Below, one piece after another: positions 14,201-29,200 of a stretch of 64,000 bases of DNA. How positions within the stretch are numbered: position 1 is the first letter of the stretch; each line of letters opens with the position of its first letter. The translations under genes were made by a program, and so were the position numbers. Source of the DNA: Pogona vitticeps. Lineage: Eukaryota; Chordata; Lepidosauria; Squamata; Agamidae. The DNA lies in NCBI RefSeq assembly GCF_051106095.1, contig NC_135786.1, forward strand, positions 208,501,001 to 208,565,000. The letters are read 5' to 3'. The notes under the pieces were generated by a model that saw nothing but the letters and a program-made list of their open reading frames with translations, did no database searches and was not told the origin of the DNA.

Positions 14201-17200
14201 GCAGCAAAAATCGTCGCTATGTGGATTTGTCGCTATGCGAAATTAAAAAGCCCATAGGAATGCATTGAAATCCCTTCAATGCGTCCCTATGGGCTTAAAA
14301 CGTACCTTTTAAGCGAAAATCCTCCATACGGCGGCTATTTTAGCTGCCCGGTAAACGAGGAATCCATCCCTGTTTTACCCGGCAGCCATTTTGGAACCGC
14401 TGATCAGCTGGGGAAAAATCATGGCTATGCGAAAATCGGTAAGCGAAACAGCTTACCGATCATCGGAAAGCGATTTCCTCCATAGGAAACATCGTTATGC
14501 GATTGCAAAAGCGATCGCAAAAGCATTGTCGCTATGCGGATTCGTCATTAAACAGGGCGCCCGTTATGCGAGGCACCACTGTATTTGCTTGCACCTGAAG
14601 CTTAAGTTTAGTTCCTTTCCAACCATGTGCTATATTATATTATGAAGGGGGGGGGGAAGGATCAGATTGATTAAAAGGTCTGTGTTACTTGATTTATTAA
14701 AAGTTATATTGCAAAACAGTCCAATAACTTAAAATACACATCACCCATTGAAATATGTTCTGGTTGCTTCATTGGAGAATTTGGGCCCTGAATAGGACTT
14801 TCATACTTGCTTCTGAGTAGGAACTCTTAAAAATATTTTTTATAATAATAAAGGAGAGTGTATGTCTTTTCCTCTGAGCCATAAATCCCGAGACAATGAG
14901 ACTGAAATGTATCTTTAAGACACATTATATTTTGCTTTTGTAAGGAGGGAACCATAAGAATGTGTCCCTGTAGTTGTTTACTTTCTTAAAACTCATTTGA
15001 AACTACCTTCAGCTGCTAGAGTAGATTCATCTAGATGGGTGGTATAAAAGCCAAATAAATAGATTTCAGACTCCATAACCAGCTCAAAGTTTGCAGTCAC
15101 CACTGTTTGAAGCTAAAATAAGGTGTAGAGAGGGCATGAATCGCAGCTTGGCAGTGCAGCACCCACACAGGTGTTCTGAAGGTGCTGTGTGCTCCCCCTC
15201 CCATCTCCTCTGCACACTTTCCCATTCCCTGGCCAAAGTGAGCTTGCCTACTCAACACATCTGCCCGCTCAAAGGCAGTGCTGTAAGCTTCTCTGCCGTG
15301 CCTCATCTGAGTGGGCGGCTGTCAGAGAAGTCAGAAGAGGGAAGCATGCTTTGCTTGGGAAATGGAGAAGTGCACAGAGGAGGCAGGAGAGAGAAGTGCA
15401 CAGTGCCTGTGGAGCACTTCTGCAGACACTGAACTGAAGTTCATACCCGTCTCTAATAGAGAGTAATGGAGTTAAGACCCAGAGGGGTCTTGCACCCACT
15501 CCCAAGTAGACCTTATGGTCAGTCAGCCTTTCCCCAGAAAAAGGCTGTATGATGTACCAGGACATCAGGCATGGCTAGCAGTCCCAGCAAATAAGGCTTT
15601 ATTGAACAGGGCAGGTGTAGTGCTTCCACTTCTGACAGCTTTGTAATTTTGTTCGAATGCTCTACTATATCAACAGCACATGATAATATTTAAGTTCTAA
15701 ACCATACAAAATGCAGTACTTTTACTTGTTTGCCAGTACAGTAAATCCTGGATGTTTTACAAAGAAAAAGGAAGTATACTTGATTCTCTTACTACTTTAA
15801 CTCAACTGCATTTAACAGTGCACTATTTGCGTCTTAATATTATTTGACACATTTTCCACCTAATTTTTATAGGACTTCTACATCTTCGTGGATCAAATTG
15901 CAAAGTCAGTCACATTGAACTCCACAGCAATTGTATAAGCGATCTTAATCATTTACTCCAGTGCCTGGCTGGGTTGCAACACCTGACCAACCTGTCTTTA
16001 GAGAAGAATGGAAAAAGTAATCCAGTGTGTGCCAAAATAGGTAAGATCTGGGATATGGTTGTGGGTTACTCAAGTGGGCCATCTTTCAGTTTTCTGTATC
16101 TACTACAAGCTGCTCCACTCCTCCTTCACCATGAAACTGGAAGTGCAGTTATAGTTTTGCACACCCTCTTTTGGGGATGCAGGAAGTAAAAAACGCACAA
16201 GGCAACACAAATTTTGAGGAAGGGCATTTCTCCATTTTTAAATTTTCTAAATACCCACTTTTAAATATGGCAGTGGCTCAGTTAAGGGAAGAACACATGG
16301 GCTGCATGATTCTCATCCTTGGGCTGGCATTTGAAGTCAAGTGGACCAGGAGAAGGTCTGAAGAAAACGTATATTTGAATAAACACTGTTTTTCAGATCA
16401 TAGAATAGATTTTTATCTGTATTTCATTCCACTTTCTGCAGAATAAACTTGCAAGATTTTCAGAAGTCTTGAGAATGAAACACACTAATTCATGTTTTCT
16501 CTATTGTTTTGAGGCTACAGAGAGATCCTCCTTCAGGTCTTACCCCAGCTAACCATCCTAGATGGAAGGAATATATTTGGGGAGCCAGTGAACTCGGTGG
16601 AAGCAAACTTATCAGATTTGAAGTGCCTAGAAGATCTTTTGGACTGCTTGACTTCATCCAGTTCTCCAGAAGATGAAGAAGAGGTACTATGATCCCCGTC
16701 TGTTATTGTTCTGAAAGTAGCATATTTTAAAACAATACTACATATTCTTTTCTTTTAATAGGTCCATATTAATTGGCCAGTCCTAACACCCCGTATTGAT
16801 CAAGTGCTGGCTCAGTTTCGCCAGCGCAGAAATACACCAATGTGGCCTGTTACTAGCTCATCCACTGAGGTCATTTCCTCTTCTGAGCCAGAAAGAATTA
16901 AATTCAGCGATGACTTGAGAATAAAAAAGCTTGAGGATCAGATATCACACCTACTAGAAAAGGTAAAAAGTTTTTGTATTGTCCAACCAGGGGTCACACT
17001 GCTGATCACGATAGTCTCAACATACAGTGGGATTTGGCTTTTGTGTGTTATGTGTCATCAGGTCACATCTGATTTATGATGACCTTGATAAGTTTTTCAA
17101 GCTATGCAAGCTATATGAGGACTCATTTCTCCCTTTTTCTGAGAACATGCTTCCATGGCCAAGTGGGGATTATAAATCTAGGTCTCATGAGTCCTAGTCT

Positions 17201-20200
17201 ATCACTATCCACTACACTACACTGACCTTCAATTTTGCAGTTGTGGATCTAGATGAGATTCAAGGGCTAAATTACATTGATGACTAAGATAATTATGTAA
17301 GTGGAGAAATGAAAATTTCAAAGCCAGCAAGTTCAGCTTGGCCAGGGTTTATATGTAAGTGCTTTTACGTCTGATACACTTGCACCAAGAGCAAAACTAT
17401 GCTCGAATGACAAAATTGGGAGAACACTGAAAAAATACAAAAACCTATGCAGTAATAACTGTCCACTTTGCAGTTACACAAATTGTCCTTGGAGCATCTT
17501 CCTTGTTGCTTATCTCTTAAGAGTCCCTGGAGAGGTACACTCTGTCTTAATTTGTACTAGTCTGCAGCCACTGAGAAAATATGAGAAAGGGAAGCTGGAT
17601 CTTCGCCATTTCTGATTATATTTATCTTTGATTCTGACTTCTCTGCCACATTGCATACAGTGCATTTCAGCTATCAGGACTGAAAGGCTTCCACTATATG
17701 TGATATAGAGGATGTAACAAAACAGCCAACCTATTTAATGAAAATAATTGATGACACCCCCCTTTTTTTCATTTGGTTGTTCCTGGTTTCTATTTCTGGC
17801 TTTGAAAGGTTTGCTGCCTGAAGAGACACCAATATGTACTATGTCTTTCCATACAAAGTATCATTAAGAAGCCATTTAAGATACTAACAACAGTCCCATG
17901 AAAGTGGGGAAAGTGGCCTTGGAGTATGGTGTGTGTGAATCATGTACTTGATGGTGGAGTGCCATCACTGTGAATGAAAAGTGCTAAAGCTGACAAATCA
18001 GGAGTCCGGTCTGAATATTGGTTGTTGTTGGGTTTTCGGGGTCTTTGGCTGTGTTCTGAAGGTTGTTCTTCCTAATGTTTCGCCAGTCTCTGTGGCCGGC
18101 ATCTTCAGAGGACAGAACACTATGCTCTGGTGTAGTTGGCTTGGGAGTGCAGTATTTATGGCTGTGAGATAGGCTTTTGTCTTTTTCTGTAGATGGGTGA
18201 TTAGTGTGTATTGTTGTGGGTGTATTGTTGTGCTAAGGAGAAGAGATTATCTGTCCCTGTGGTTGATGGGTGTCATTAGCTGGTCTTTTGTGTGTAGTGA
18301 TCCCCTGTCCTTGTCGCTGGGTAGACTTCGTTGTCCTTTTGCACGGTGTATTTTTGAGCGCTGGGAGCCAAGTTTTGTTGAGCTTCACATTTTCCTCTTT
18401 TTTTATTGAAGTTTTTCTGGTGCTTATGGATTTCAATGGCTTCCCTGTGCAGTCTGACGTAACGATTTCTGGTGTTGTCCAGTATTTCAGTATTTTGAAA
18501 TAGAATTTCATGTCCAATTTGTTTTAGGTCATGATCAGCTACAGCAGATTTTTCTGATTATTTTATTCTACAGCATCTCTCATGTTCTTTGATTCTGGTG
18601 TGGATGCTTCGTTTTGTGGTTCCAATATATCTGGCCACCACGGCCAGTCTGAATACATTGTGAATCTGAGCAGTAAGAGTTTCTTACCTAGTTGCTTCTT
18701 TATGAAGTAATGACTTCTTTCTTTCTCTGAAAAAGAATAATTCTTCTTTCTTTTGAAATTAATATATTTACACAGATGATCCTCCTGTAAGTGGCTTCTA
18801 GGGTAATCAGGTTGTCTGGCCATAGACTTTTCTTTTTAAAATTGAGGAGTCTGAGGCTCAAATAGGATCCAAAATGAGTTCTGAAAATCCTTTTCTTTTC
18901 AGGTGTCTCATTCTTCAAAAGCTGGTGTCACCCTGAATGTTCACAAAGCAAAAAGAGATACAGATCCGACTTCAGAGAGTGATGGTGAAAGTGGAAAAGA
19001 GAACAGAAAAATAGCTAAAAAAAGCAAGCTCCCTAATTATCGGAAAGCAGTTTTATCTGCCAGGAGCCGTACTCAGAGAAGCAAGATCTCGGAAAGGTAA
19101 TTTCAATTTAGTATTTGCATCTTGTCATGGAGTCATATATTCACTTAACTTGAAATAAATCTTATAGAACTGAGTGGGACCTAATTTTGAGTAAACATGT
19201 GTAGACTTGTGATATCACAGCTACCAATTAGACGTCTAATGTACTGTACATCTAATTGGTACCTGTGATATCACTTAGGGTGCAACTATACAGGGAAAAC
19301 TTTGTCTGATTCAATTTTTTTTTCAAACAGGGTCCCTGCTAGTTTCCGTGGTTGAAATCATTGCAGTACCTTGCTGGACTCCACAGGAGCAGAAAGCTGT
19401 AAAGAAAAGAGCCATATTTGCTGATTGGCACTTTCTACTGGGACTGCACCTTCTCTTCCTCCTCTTTTATAATTTAATTTTTTTTTCAAGTGACAACACT
19501 TGTCTGGCATGGTGCTATCTTGGCAAGCTTAATTTTAAAAAACACGAAAAACTGTTTGGAGGAGAGGAGACGACATACGCTCAGTTGAGTGACCTGATGT
19601 AATAGTGCACTTAGTGACAACCATGCTTTTTTACTGGATCAGTCAATTGCACATGCCAGAAAGTGGAGAAAAGCAGTGTCAGCCAAATCAGAGCAAACTA
19701 AACAATGTGAGGCAATTGTCCAATGAAAAACTGCAGGGTTTCCCTGCACTAAGCTTTAAATCATGTAGTCACCATTTTAAAAATTCATTTTTATCTATAC
19801 CAAATCAAATGCAGGCTGTAGGATAAATAGCCATTGTAGTCAACCCCATGAATTGAGAGCCAGCCCTAAGCAAGCTTGTCTTGCTTAGCATGGTTGTTAA
19901 AATGTAAATTTATTTATTTATTTAATTTATTTATTTATTTAATTTATTTATAAATACAGTTAGGAATGGACTGCAAAGCTAATTGGCACATTCATGACAA
20001 CTGTCTTAAGTCTTTTGTATATCTAATTTCTAGTTCAATTGGAAAATAATTGGTTGTTAAAAGTACAATAAAAATGTACATTGTGATAACGATGAAGGAA
20101 AAGCACTGGGAGCCTGACTGCTACTTTCAGAGAACTGCCTTTTATGTACTATACTATATACTTACAATGACAATAAATTATATTATTATTATTATTATTA

Positions 20201-23200
20201 TTATATTTAACAATCAGATTGTCCATTGGAACATCTTAAAATTGCCATAGGTTAGTTTCCCCTTGACATTTAGTCCAGTCGTGCCCGACTCTAGGAGGCG
20301 GTGCTCATCCCCGTTTCCAAGCTGTAGAGCCAGCGTTTGTCCGTAAACAGTTTCTGTGGTCATGTGGCCAGTGCGACTAGACATGGAACGCCATTACCTT
20401 CCCACCGAGGTGGTACCTATTTATCTACTCGCATTTGCATGCTTTCAAACTGCTAGGTTGGCAAGAGCTGGGACAAGTGACGGGAGCTCACTCCGTTGCG
20501 TGGATTTGATCTTGCGACTGCTGGTCTTCTGACCTTACAGCACAGAGGCTTCTGCGGTTTAACTCGCAGCTACACCACGTCCCAAAATTGCCATATATGA
20601 TAGTAATAATAAGAATAACCAAAACAGCAACAACAACTAAGGTTGAATGTAAGAAACAGTAATTTGAAGATAAATTAAATAGCTGGAAAAATAAACCACT
20701 ACATGAGCAATATCTAAGTATATTGATGGACAACGTAATAACTCGGCCATGGCTAAAATTGGGGACCATCAAAAAAGAATCCAAAAGCTTGATTTTTGCT
20801 GCACTAGAACTCCAAACTAGTGTCATGAAGCTAAAATTCAAGGAATTAGTGTAACAAAATTACACAGATGTTGATTCTGCAAAGTAAAAGATGAAACGGT
20901 GTCATACATCATCTGTAAATGACCAGAGATTTCACAGACAGACTACAAAGCCAGACATGATAGAGGTGCAAGATTAATACACTGGTCATTATGTTAAAAA
21001 TAATAATAATCTGCTATCATTCAAGAATCTGTGGGAATATTGGGTAGAATTAAGATCTTGCGGGACTTTCGGATTCAAGTGGATAGATACCTTAAACATA
21101 ATACAGCAGACGTAACAGTAACAGAATGAAAAAAAAAGTCTTGATAATTGACCATTTAATTCCAGGGGGTGCCAGAGTTGAAGATAACAAATTGGAAAAA
21201 ATAACAAAATCAGAGACCTGGCAATAGAAATAAATGAAACATATTCCAGTGGTCCTAACAGTCATTGGGGCATTGGGAACAATGCTGTGGAATTTTATAA
21301 AAATTATGATCAGCTGCAGATCTCTTAAATAACACCACCAGAGCTGCAAAATATGGCAATATTAGGAGCAGCATATATACTGCACCAAGTCTATTTTTTA
21401 AAATCTATTACGATGTACTTTAAATGTTATCTGTTTTATAGCTTTAATCCAAAATATTGATGTGACCTTCCTCCTGTTTATGTGCACTCAATTTCTGTGT
21501 CATTTTAGGGGAGAAGAGCAGACTTGCATAAAGTCAAAAAATCAAAGATCTCAGATCCAAAAGGAAGACAATTCAAGTCCATCCTCAGAAATACCAAGCT
21601 TGGAGATAGTTGGGAAATCACCGAAAAAACTAGATGGGCAGAAAAGTGAAATGAAAAAACTAAAAACTCTGGATCTTGATACTCCAGAAGAGTCCACCTA
21701 TAGAGTATGTGTATTTTAATGTTTTGATGTCACATAGTAATGAACTAATGTGTCTTTTACATACCACTAAAAACGGTTCTAATACAAGGTTTGGTTTTAG
21801 AAGTTATCCTATTACTTATTTAAACTTAAGATGAAAAGATTTAGACTTCCAGTAACCTTGGCTACTGCATGAGTTTGCTCCTGCTTGTGACAGCATGCCC
21901 TGATTCAAGTTCCTCTCCTGTTGGTACAAGCAGGAAATTTTACCAGTTTCTCATGAGTCCTCTGGATAGCTATGGGGACCTTTGGATTAGGGCTAGGGGA
22001 ACCACCTAATGTCCTCTGTTTAATGTCAAGGAGAAGGCTGGAAGTTATTTGACTCACTTCTGCTGTAAAGATCTGCTGGATTTCAGTTCTATATTTTAAC
22101 AAAAAGATTTCCGTCCATCCATCCGTCCGTCCGTCCGTCCATCCATCCATCCATCCATCCATCCATCCATCCATCCAAGCTGTTGTGAATATTTTATGTC
22201 AGTCAGCTGACCTCATGACTGTAAACAGCCCCGTATCTCCAAAGAGATTTATGGGGGTGCAGGAAATCGGGACGAGTAAGAAAACCAGACAAACTTCTAA
22301 CTGCTGAGCAGAGCCAATTAAACTCAGCCAAGTTCTGTCTAAATTTTCTTCCTCAGAGGCCAATCTCCTTATTAAGAAAGCAACACAGACATAACCATGA
22401 GATATACTCAGAATGATTTGGCTCTGAAAGTTTGGTAGCAAACCCACGTGGCCAATTAGACATTCAGCTGGTCTGTTCAAGAAACAAAGCTTCTACATAG
22501 AAATCAATCATTACTGTTTTATTAAAAAGAATTACTTTAGAAAAGGTTTCAGTTGATAGTAAAATATTTCAGTAGGTACATTTTCATTCAAGACTAACGG
22601 AAAACTCCACTCCCCCACTCCAGCTAAAAAAATAAAGAAATGAAACTATGCTAACTAACAAAAAGCATAAATCATCCATCTCACGTGTCTTGGGTCTTCA
22701 AAGGCTGATGCTAGATGAAAACCAGTCCATTATGGGAAAAACACGTGTCTGCCCCTTTCTCAGGCAAACTCCATCTTTCTTCTCCTTTCTCTTCACTCTT
22801 CTTCTTCCCAGAATGCCTCCTGGGTCTTGTTGTTCCGCCTAACTTTCTCAGGGAGCTTCAGTTGTTATCATTCTTTGTGGCAGAATTATTTTGACTACGA
22901 AACTCTCTGCTCTCCACTCAGCTTAGCAACGAGATAACCAGAGATCGAAGCTTCTCTGAAACAGCATATAAAACTTTCCTACTACAGAATAGACTTTAAA
23001 TCAAAATGGATGCTATTGGGACAGTCTTAGTACTACATATCCCATTCTAATACACATAAAAACACAAATCATCACATTGCAGATAGATTCAATAATGTAG
23101 TGAGGCTTTCAGCTATAACTGTATGATCTGCAGATGTGCATCTATAGATTTTAGTGCTTATTTTAGATACATCAACTCCTTCAGCTTTTAATTACACATT

Positions 23201-26200
23201 TAACCCATATACAGGAGTTGATTCTTATTGTAGCCGAAGTAATCATTGAATATCTGGCTTGTATTACTTACATGGGTATTTTCATATTTTCATATTTTGA
23301 CTTGCTACCACTTAGCTTATTCTCTCCATAAACACATACTGATAAACTCAAATTCCAGTCTTTCTTTTTACTAAGACTATCACCAAATATTCTCAGTGTT
23401 TCTCTTTCCTTTATATGAGAGGTGAGAAAAGCAACACTGCTGATTTTTTAAATGAAATCTTGTTAAGATCTCTTAGTTGCTAAGTGGAGAGCAATCTTGG
23501 TACCTCACTATCTGGCATCCCAGTTTTAAAACGCTTCCACTGGTTTAGCAGCCTGTAGTTGCAGGACAGTGGCCATACAACTTGTTCTATTGTGCTACCT
23601 AACTAATATCAGTTTCACCATCAATATGATGTCTCTCTCTTTTTCTTTTTTAGGCGCTAATTCAGGAACTAGATCAGGAGAGAGAAAAGAGATGGAAGGC
23701 TGAACAAGCTGAAAAGAAAGCAAGAGAAAATCTCAAGGAGCTGCAAGGCCAAGCAAAAGAAGAAAAGGATATTCAGAGTATGGCCATATATACTACAGAT
23801 AGGTAAAGAACCAGCATATTCAACTGGTATTTTTAAAAGATGGAATGAACATTTTTGTTTACTTCACTTCCATATTTTTCAGTTAATAGATGAAGTACAA
23901 GACTCTGGAGAGTCACTGTAGGTTACGTCAGATAGCACAGAGCTTGAGGGAGCAGTTGTCTTGCTGAGCCATACATAGAAATGCTGAAACTGCAAAACTC
24001 AATTGCCACCATCTGGCAATATTTGTCTCTAGTAATTGGAAGCATATGAATAAACTTCTCGGTTAGCTACAGTATTTACAGTTCTGGCTCCTGAACTCTG
24101 AGAACTTTGCCTTTCTCAAAATGCCTAATCCAAACTTAGGTTTTAGTTCTACTGTTCAGTTATTAAACTACTAATTCAATTCATTGCTGGATTTTGATGG
24201 ACCAACAACAACAACAACAACCAACCCAGAGTGATTTGATTATTTCATAATTTTCTTGCAGGAATGGCTTGATTTGGATCTCATTCCAAACCATGATTAA
24301 AGAAACATAACTATGTTGTGGTGTGAGGTCTGAAACTAACAAATCTTAGTGAAGTATGTTGCTTGGGCTCTTAGCCATTGTTACAGCATGGAGATGGAAT
24401 GAGCTTAAGAAGTTTCATGGGAGGGTGGAAAAAGAAATCAGCCATCCAGCGTGGTTTGTGAGTTTGAAGCACAAATCATGGTTTGACATGGTGTCCTCAT
24501 TCACTTAGTACTGAAAGCTAGAAAGAACTACGAAGAACTTTAGGCCCCTAAATCACTTTATAAAATTTGAAGGTTGTGCTTTCAATTTTCATGTGCTTTT
24601 TTCAGGCTGAGAGAGTTGGTTCTGAGAGAAAAAAATGCAAAGACAAAATTTCAGGTTGAGATTCAGCAACTGAAAGAGGAAGTTGAAAGACTTAGTAAGG
24701 AACTAAAGCAGTCAAAACAAAAAGAAGAGGATCAGAAGAAGGCACTGCAGACTTTAGAGGAAGCACTGTCCAAGGTGGAGACACAAAGGATACAGCAGCA
24801 AGCCTCGGAGGTATTGTTTTTGATTCTGATACGGGAAGGGGACGGGAGAAATAATGTTTATTTATAAAGGAGAGATTGGGCAAATGCAGTTCATCCTGCA
24901 GAATTGGTCAAAGCTAGACTTGACCTGATAGAATAGCCTTATTCCTTGCATAGCTGTAAGTACTAGATTTGTGGAGTGTATTTGGGGATAAGTCTCCTTA
25001 TGTATGTATCTGTATTTTTATTATTGGAGCAAAAACCTCAGTAGTCTTAAGAACTATGATGGATTCAGGCTTAGAGGTTTTCTAGTTCAGCATTCTCTTC
25101 TTCGTGTGGGCAACCAGATGTCTATGAGAAGTTTGTGGGGTATGAGTGCCATCCTGTTTGTGTTTTCCAGCATAGTGGTACTGAGAGGAATACTGCCTGT
25201 GATACTGAGAGTTGTGCATAGTTATTGTATCTAGTATCAGTAACTTTTTCCTCCATGAATTTGTTTCACCCCATTTTAAAGTCATTCATGTTGGGGCCAT
25301 GACCCTAAGCAGTCTTTCCTTCACATTTCCAGAACGGGAGAGGATAATAGGAATTCTTTAAGTTGAACATGGCTGCTGAATGTGTTTTAGCAAAAAAGAG
25401 ATATTTTGAGAAAGATGGAGAAAAATTATACCACACGTGCACATACTCACACGGGAGGGGAGATTATATAAGATTTTAGTGTCCTGTTGTAAACTTAGAT
25501 TTCCAAAGCATGAATTCCTCTTGACATTCTTTATAGCATCTGGCAGTATTTTGTTATGTACTGCTAACTAGAATGATGAGCATCAGTTGTTTTTTCATAA
25601 CAGATGAGGGGAAAATAGATAACTTTCAAATTCTGCTTATAGTACAAAATCTTAGCATCTGTGATTGTGTTTCCCTTACTTTATTTGCAACATTGCGCAG
25701 ATGAAACAGATTCAGGCTGCAGAACTTAAAGCTTCAGCTGCTGAGAGGGAAGTGCAGTTACTTCGGATATCTCTTCGGCAGCAGAAACAGAAGATGGAAC
25801 AAGTCCATGAACTTCTTACACTGAGAGAGCGAGAACACAGGTATGTGCTTTCTGATAGATGCATATGTCATGCTCAAAAATATCAGAAATTCCTTAACTT
25901 GTCCCAGCAAATCAGGACATCAGTTGTTTTTAAGATTACAAATTTAATTAGCAGATATCCTTTTCAGAGGATAGTAGACACTCTTTGGGAAAAGTAGGGA
26001 GAAAATCCTGTTGAGCAGAAATATTTGTCTTCCCAGTGATACAAGAACTGATTTGAGAACACAAATACTGTTTGTCCTGAAGCTCTCCTTGTGGATGTCT
26101 TAGATGTATAGAGAGAATTCTGTTTAAAGACTAATGCACTTCACTGTGTATTTTGATCCTTGCCTGCATGACATGTCGTTCCAGAAAAGAACTTGAAACT

Positions 26201-29200
26201 CGTGTTACATTAAATGGCTCAGAATTCCAAGAAGCTCTGTCAAAAGAAGTTGCTAGGGAGCAACAGAGGCAGGAGAACCATATTAAAGAACTGAAGGAGA
26301 AAATTGAGCAGATGAATCAAAGTTACAAGGACCTAGAAGATGAGTTTCGTATTGCTTTAACTATAGAAGCCAAAAGATTCGCAGAGGTAAGAAAGGGAGA
26401 ATGAATGTGGAGAGAAATTGTAGGAATTCTGGCTTTTGTAACCTATGCAGAAAAGATAGTCCCTTTTTTAGCTAGAAATTGTGATCCATGTCTGAAAGTT
26501 AAGGTTACCTAATGAGTTAATGGGGAAGAGTTGATTTAGACTAGTGATGTCCCTATCACCATGGGTCTCCAGGTGATAGGGACAAGGGGATGTGCCAGGA
26601 ACAGTTGGGGGAGGGTGGAGACCCATTGGACCCAGAGTTTCTGTCTTAGGAGGGAGGCATGTATACAACCTCCTTACCCAGAATGGTTGGCACGGAGCAC
26701 CAACGAATGTTTTAAGTGTGAAACAAAGAAAAAATTGTGAGGCCGGGAGAAGGGGATGAAAAACCACAATACCATTGTCAACATGGGCTGAATGAACCTG
26801 GCAAAGTTCAGGATAGAAGTGAACACCTTCCAAAGGCTCAGGGGCTGCTTGTAGTTGTAATAGTCTGTCAATAGGAATTTATAACAATATACATGATGCA
26901 TACCAAGGTTGTTATAAATGTGCCACATATGGAGATGAGCATGAACCTCAGTTTGGAGGTTTGTGCTGGTTTGTACACGTGGCACCACAGGTGCCACACA
27001 TTCCCTTACCCTGCCTCCCGGCCAGTGACCCACTCACCAGTCGGAGCACGCTCCTCTTTGGGAGGAGCATGGGTTTGCCTATCCTGCCTCCTTGTTGGAG
27101 TGGGTGATCAGCAAGGAGGGAGGGCAGGGAAGCCCAAGCTCCTGCTGAAGACTGGTGGAACAGCTGAAGAGGAGTAGAGGAGTGCATGCTGGCTGGTGAG
27201 TAGGGGATCCGGGGGGGGGGGAAATGTGTGGCACGAACCTCCAAATTGAGGTTCATGCCCATTTCTAATCATGTATGCTATAAATTCATATTGGTAGACT
27301 GTTACTACTAGAAGCATAAAGATCATGTTGTGAAGAATCCGTATGAAAAAACTGAATGCATATTCATTGATACAATACTGTCTGTATGAATACAAAAATG
27401 AGCAATATAGACAGTTATGGTTGTCCTGAGCTTGTTGTTTATAGTTTATTTTTTATACATACTCCTGAAGAAGGCTGTGTGCCAAAATGTGTTGAGCATT
27501 TTTATATCAGAATAAAGGTTCAGTAACAACAGCTACAAACTTTGTTTACCAGGGAGGGATATATGGGAAGTTAAAATTTGGCTGAGCTCTTCTAACAGGC
27601 TTTCAGCCAATGCCTGTCAAGCTAATTTAGAATTATATGACACAATTAATAAAACCTTAAGAATTAGATTTTATTATAGGTATTATAAAGCAACGCTAAA
27701 GCTGTAGTACTTTGGTGGTCCCTGTGACAATATGCCAGAGGCCAAATGATAGGTTGAAAGTCCAGTTGAGGAGGAGAAGGACAGATTTGAACATTTTTCT
27801 TCACCTCTCACTTTCATGGCATTAGAGACTGTGAACTGTGTGGATTCTGACAGCCAGCTCAAGGTTGATTCAGGCTTCCATCTTTCCAAAATTGATAAAA
27901 TGAGTACCCAGCTCGTGGGGGTGTGGGTGGAATGTGTAGCCTGAATTTTTTTTAAAAAGCAAAACACCCAGAGATTGCTTTAAATACTGTGGGGTGGTAT
28001 ATAATCATCACACTTCATCTTAATTATTCTGCATTGGGAGAGAAATAATACAGTAACTGGAAGGGAGATGAATCCTGTTTCCCCTCTACTTTTGTATGGG
28101 TTAAGAAATGTTACAGTGTTAGGATTGCTGTGTATTTTCTGTAAGGTTCAACTTCCAGTATACATTTCAGGAAACTGGAATTCAAACCACCACTTGCACA
28201 TGAAACTCACTGTATGGGGAAGAGGACAGCCATGTATGCTGCTTTGAGCTTACTGGAGAAAGTCAGGGATATAAATGAAATAAACGAACAAATCCAATAC
28301 ATAAAGAGTATACCATTTCCCCAAATTTTTAAAATTGCTGATTTTTATCCCTCTTGATCCCATGCTTTTAGAAACATATCTCCTTGCTTTTTCAATTCTT
28401 AAACTTTCTTCAGTTTGAAAAACTATTCTATATGAACAAAACAGTGTTTCTGTATTTAGAAATAAACCTATTACTATGAAGAGCAGATTTAGTAGTTGAA
28501 GGAATTCTAATTCCAGCTGCTTCCCAATGACACCACACCTCCATTTCAGTGAAGGAACCTTGTTTTACAGCATTTTCAGTAAACATACAGTGCTTGTATA
28601 GTTCACCTCTAGTTTTTATATATGTTTATTATCTGATGATATTTTCTTCCCATAGTTATTTTCATTACCAAGAAAAACAGCCGTCCAAAGGAAGGCTGTA
28701 AATCCACTTCTAAGAGATTCTGTGTTTGCATTAAATTCAATCTAATTTTAAGCAGATTAATTTTTTTTTTTTTTTAAAGAGACTTGTTGCAACTGAAACG
28801 CAAGATAAAAAAACTACATTTTTTTTAGAATATCTGTTTTTAGGCACTTTGAGATGTTTGGTAACTTTTGAGATGAACATCCATGTTGATGTACATTAAC
28901 ATTTTTTAAATTATGTATCAAATTAATCCCCTACTATTCATCAGACTGTGACACAACAGTTGTTATCTAGAGGAAACCACACTTAACAATAATATTTTGT
29001 ATCTGTTTTTCCCCATACTGAAATAGGTTAAAGAAGCTTTTGATGAGGTTTCAGCAGAGCTAATTGAGCGTAAGAATGCTCTTGTTCAGTCCCAGCAAAA
29101 AGAAAAGCAGTCGGCTACTCTGATCCAAGAGCTGACATCCATGGTGAAAGAACAAAAAGCTAAGATCACAGAATTAGTTAAATCAAAGCAAGAAACAACT

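Noticed and set aside
22180-23060. Possible LTR-type element in LRRCC1 intron 8 (scattered TATA-like and AATAAA-like motifs)
   Set aside because: No matching ends, no target duplication and inconsistent motif order. Left as unassigned intronic sequence.
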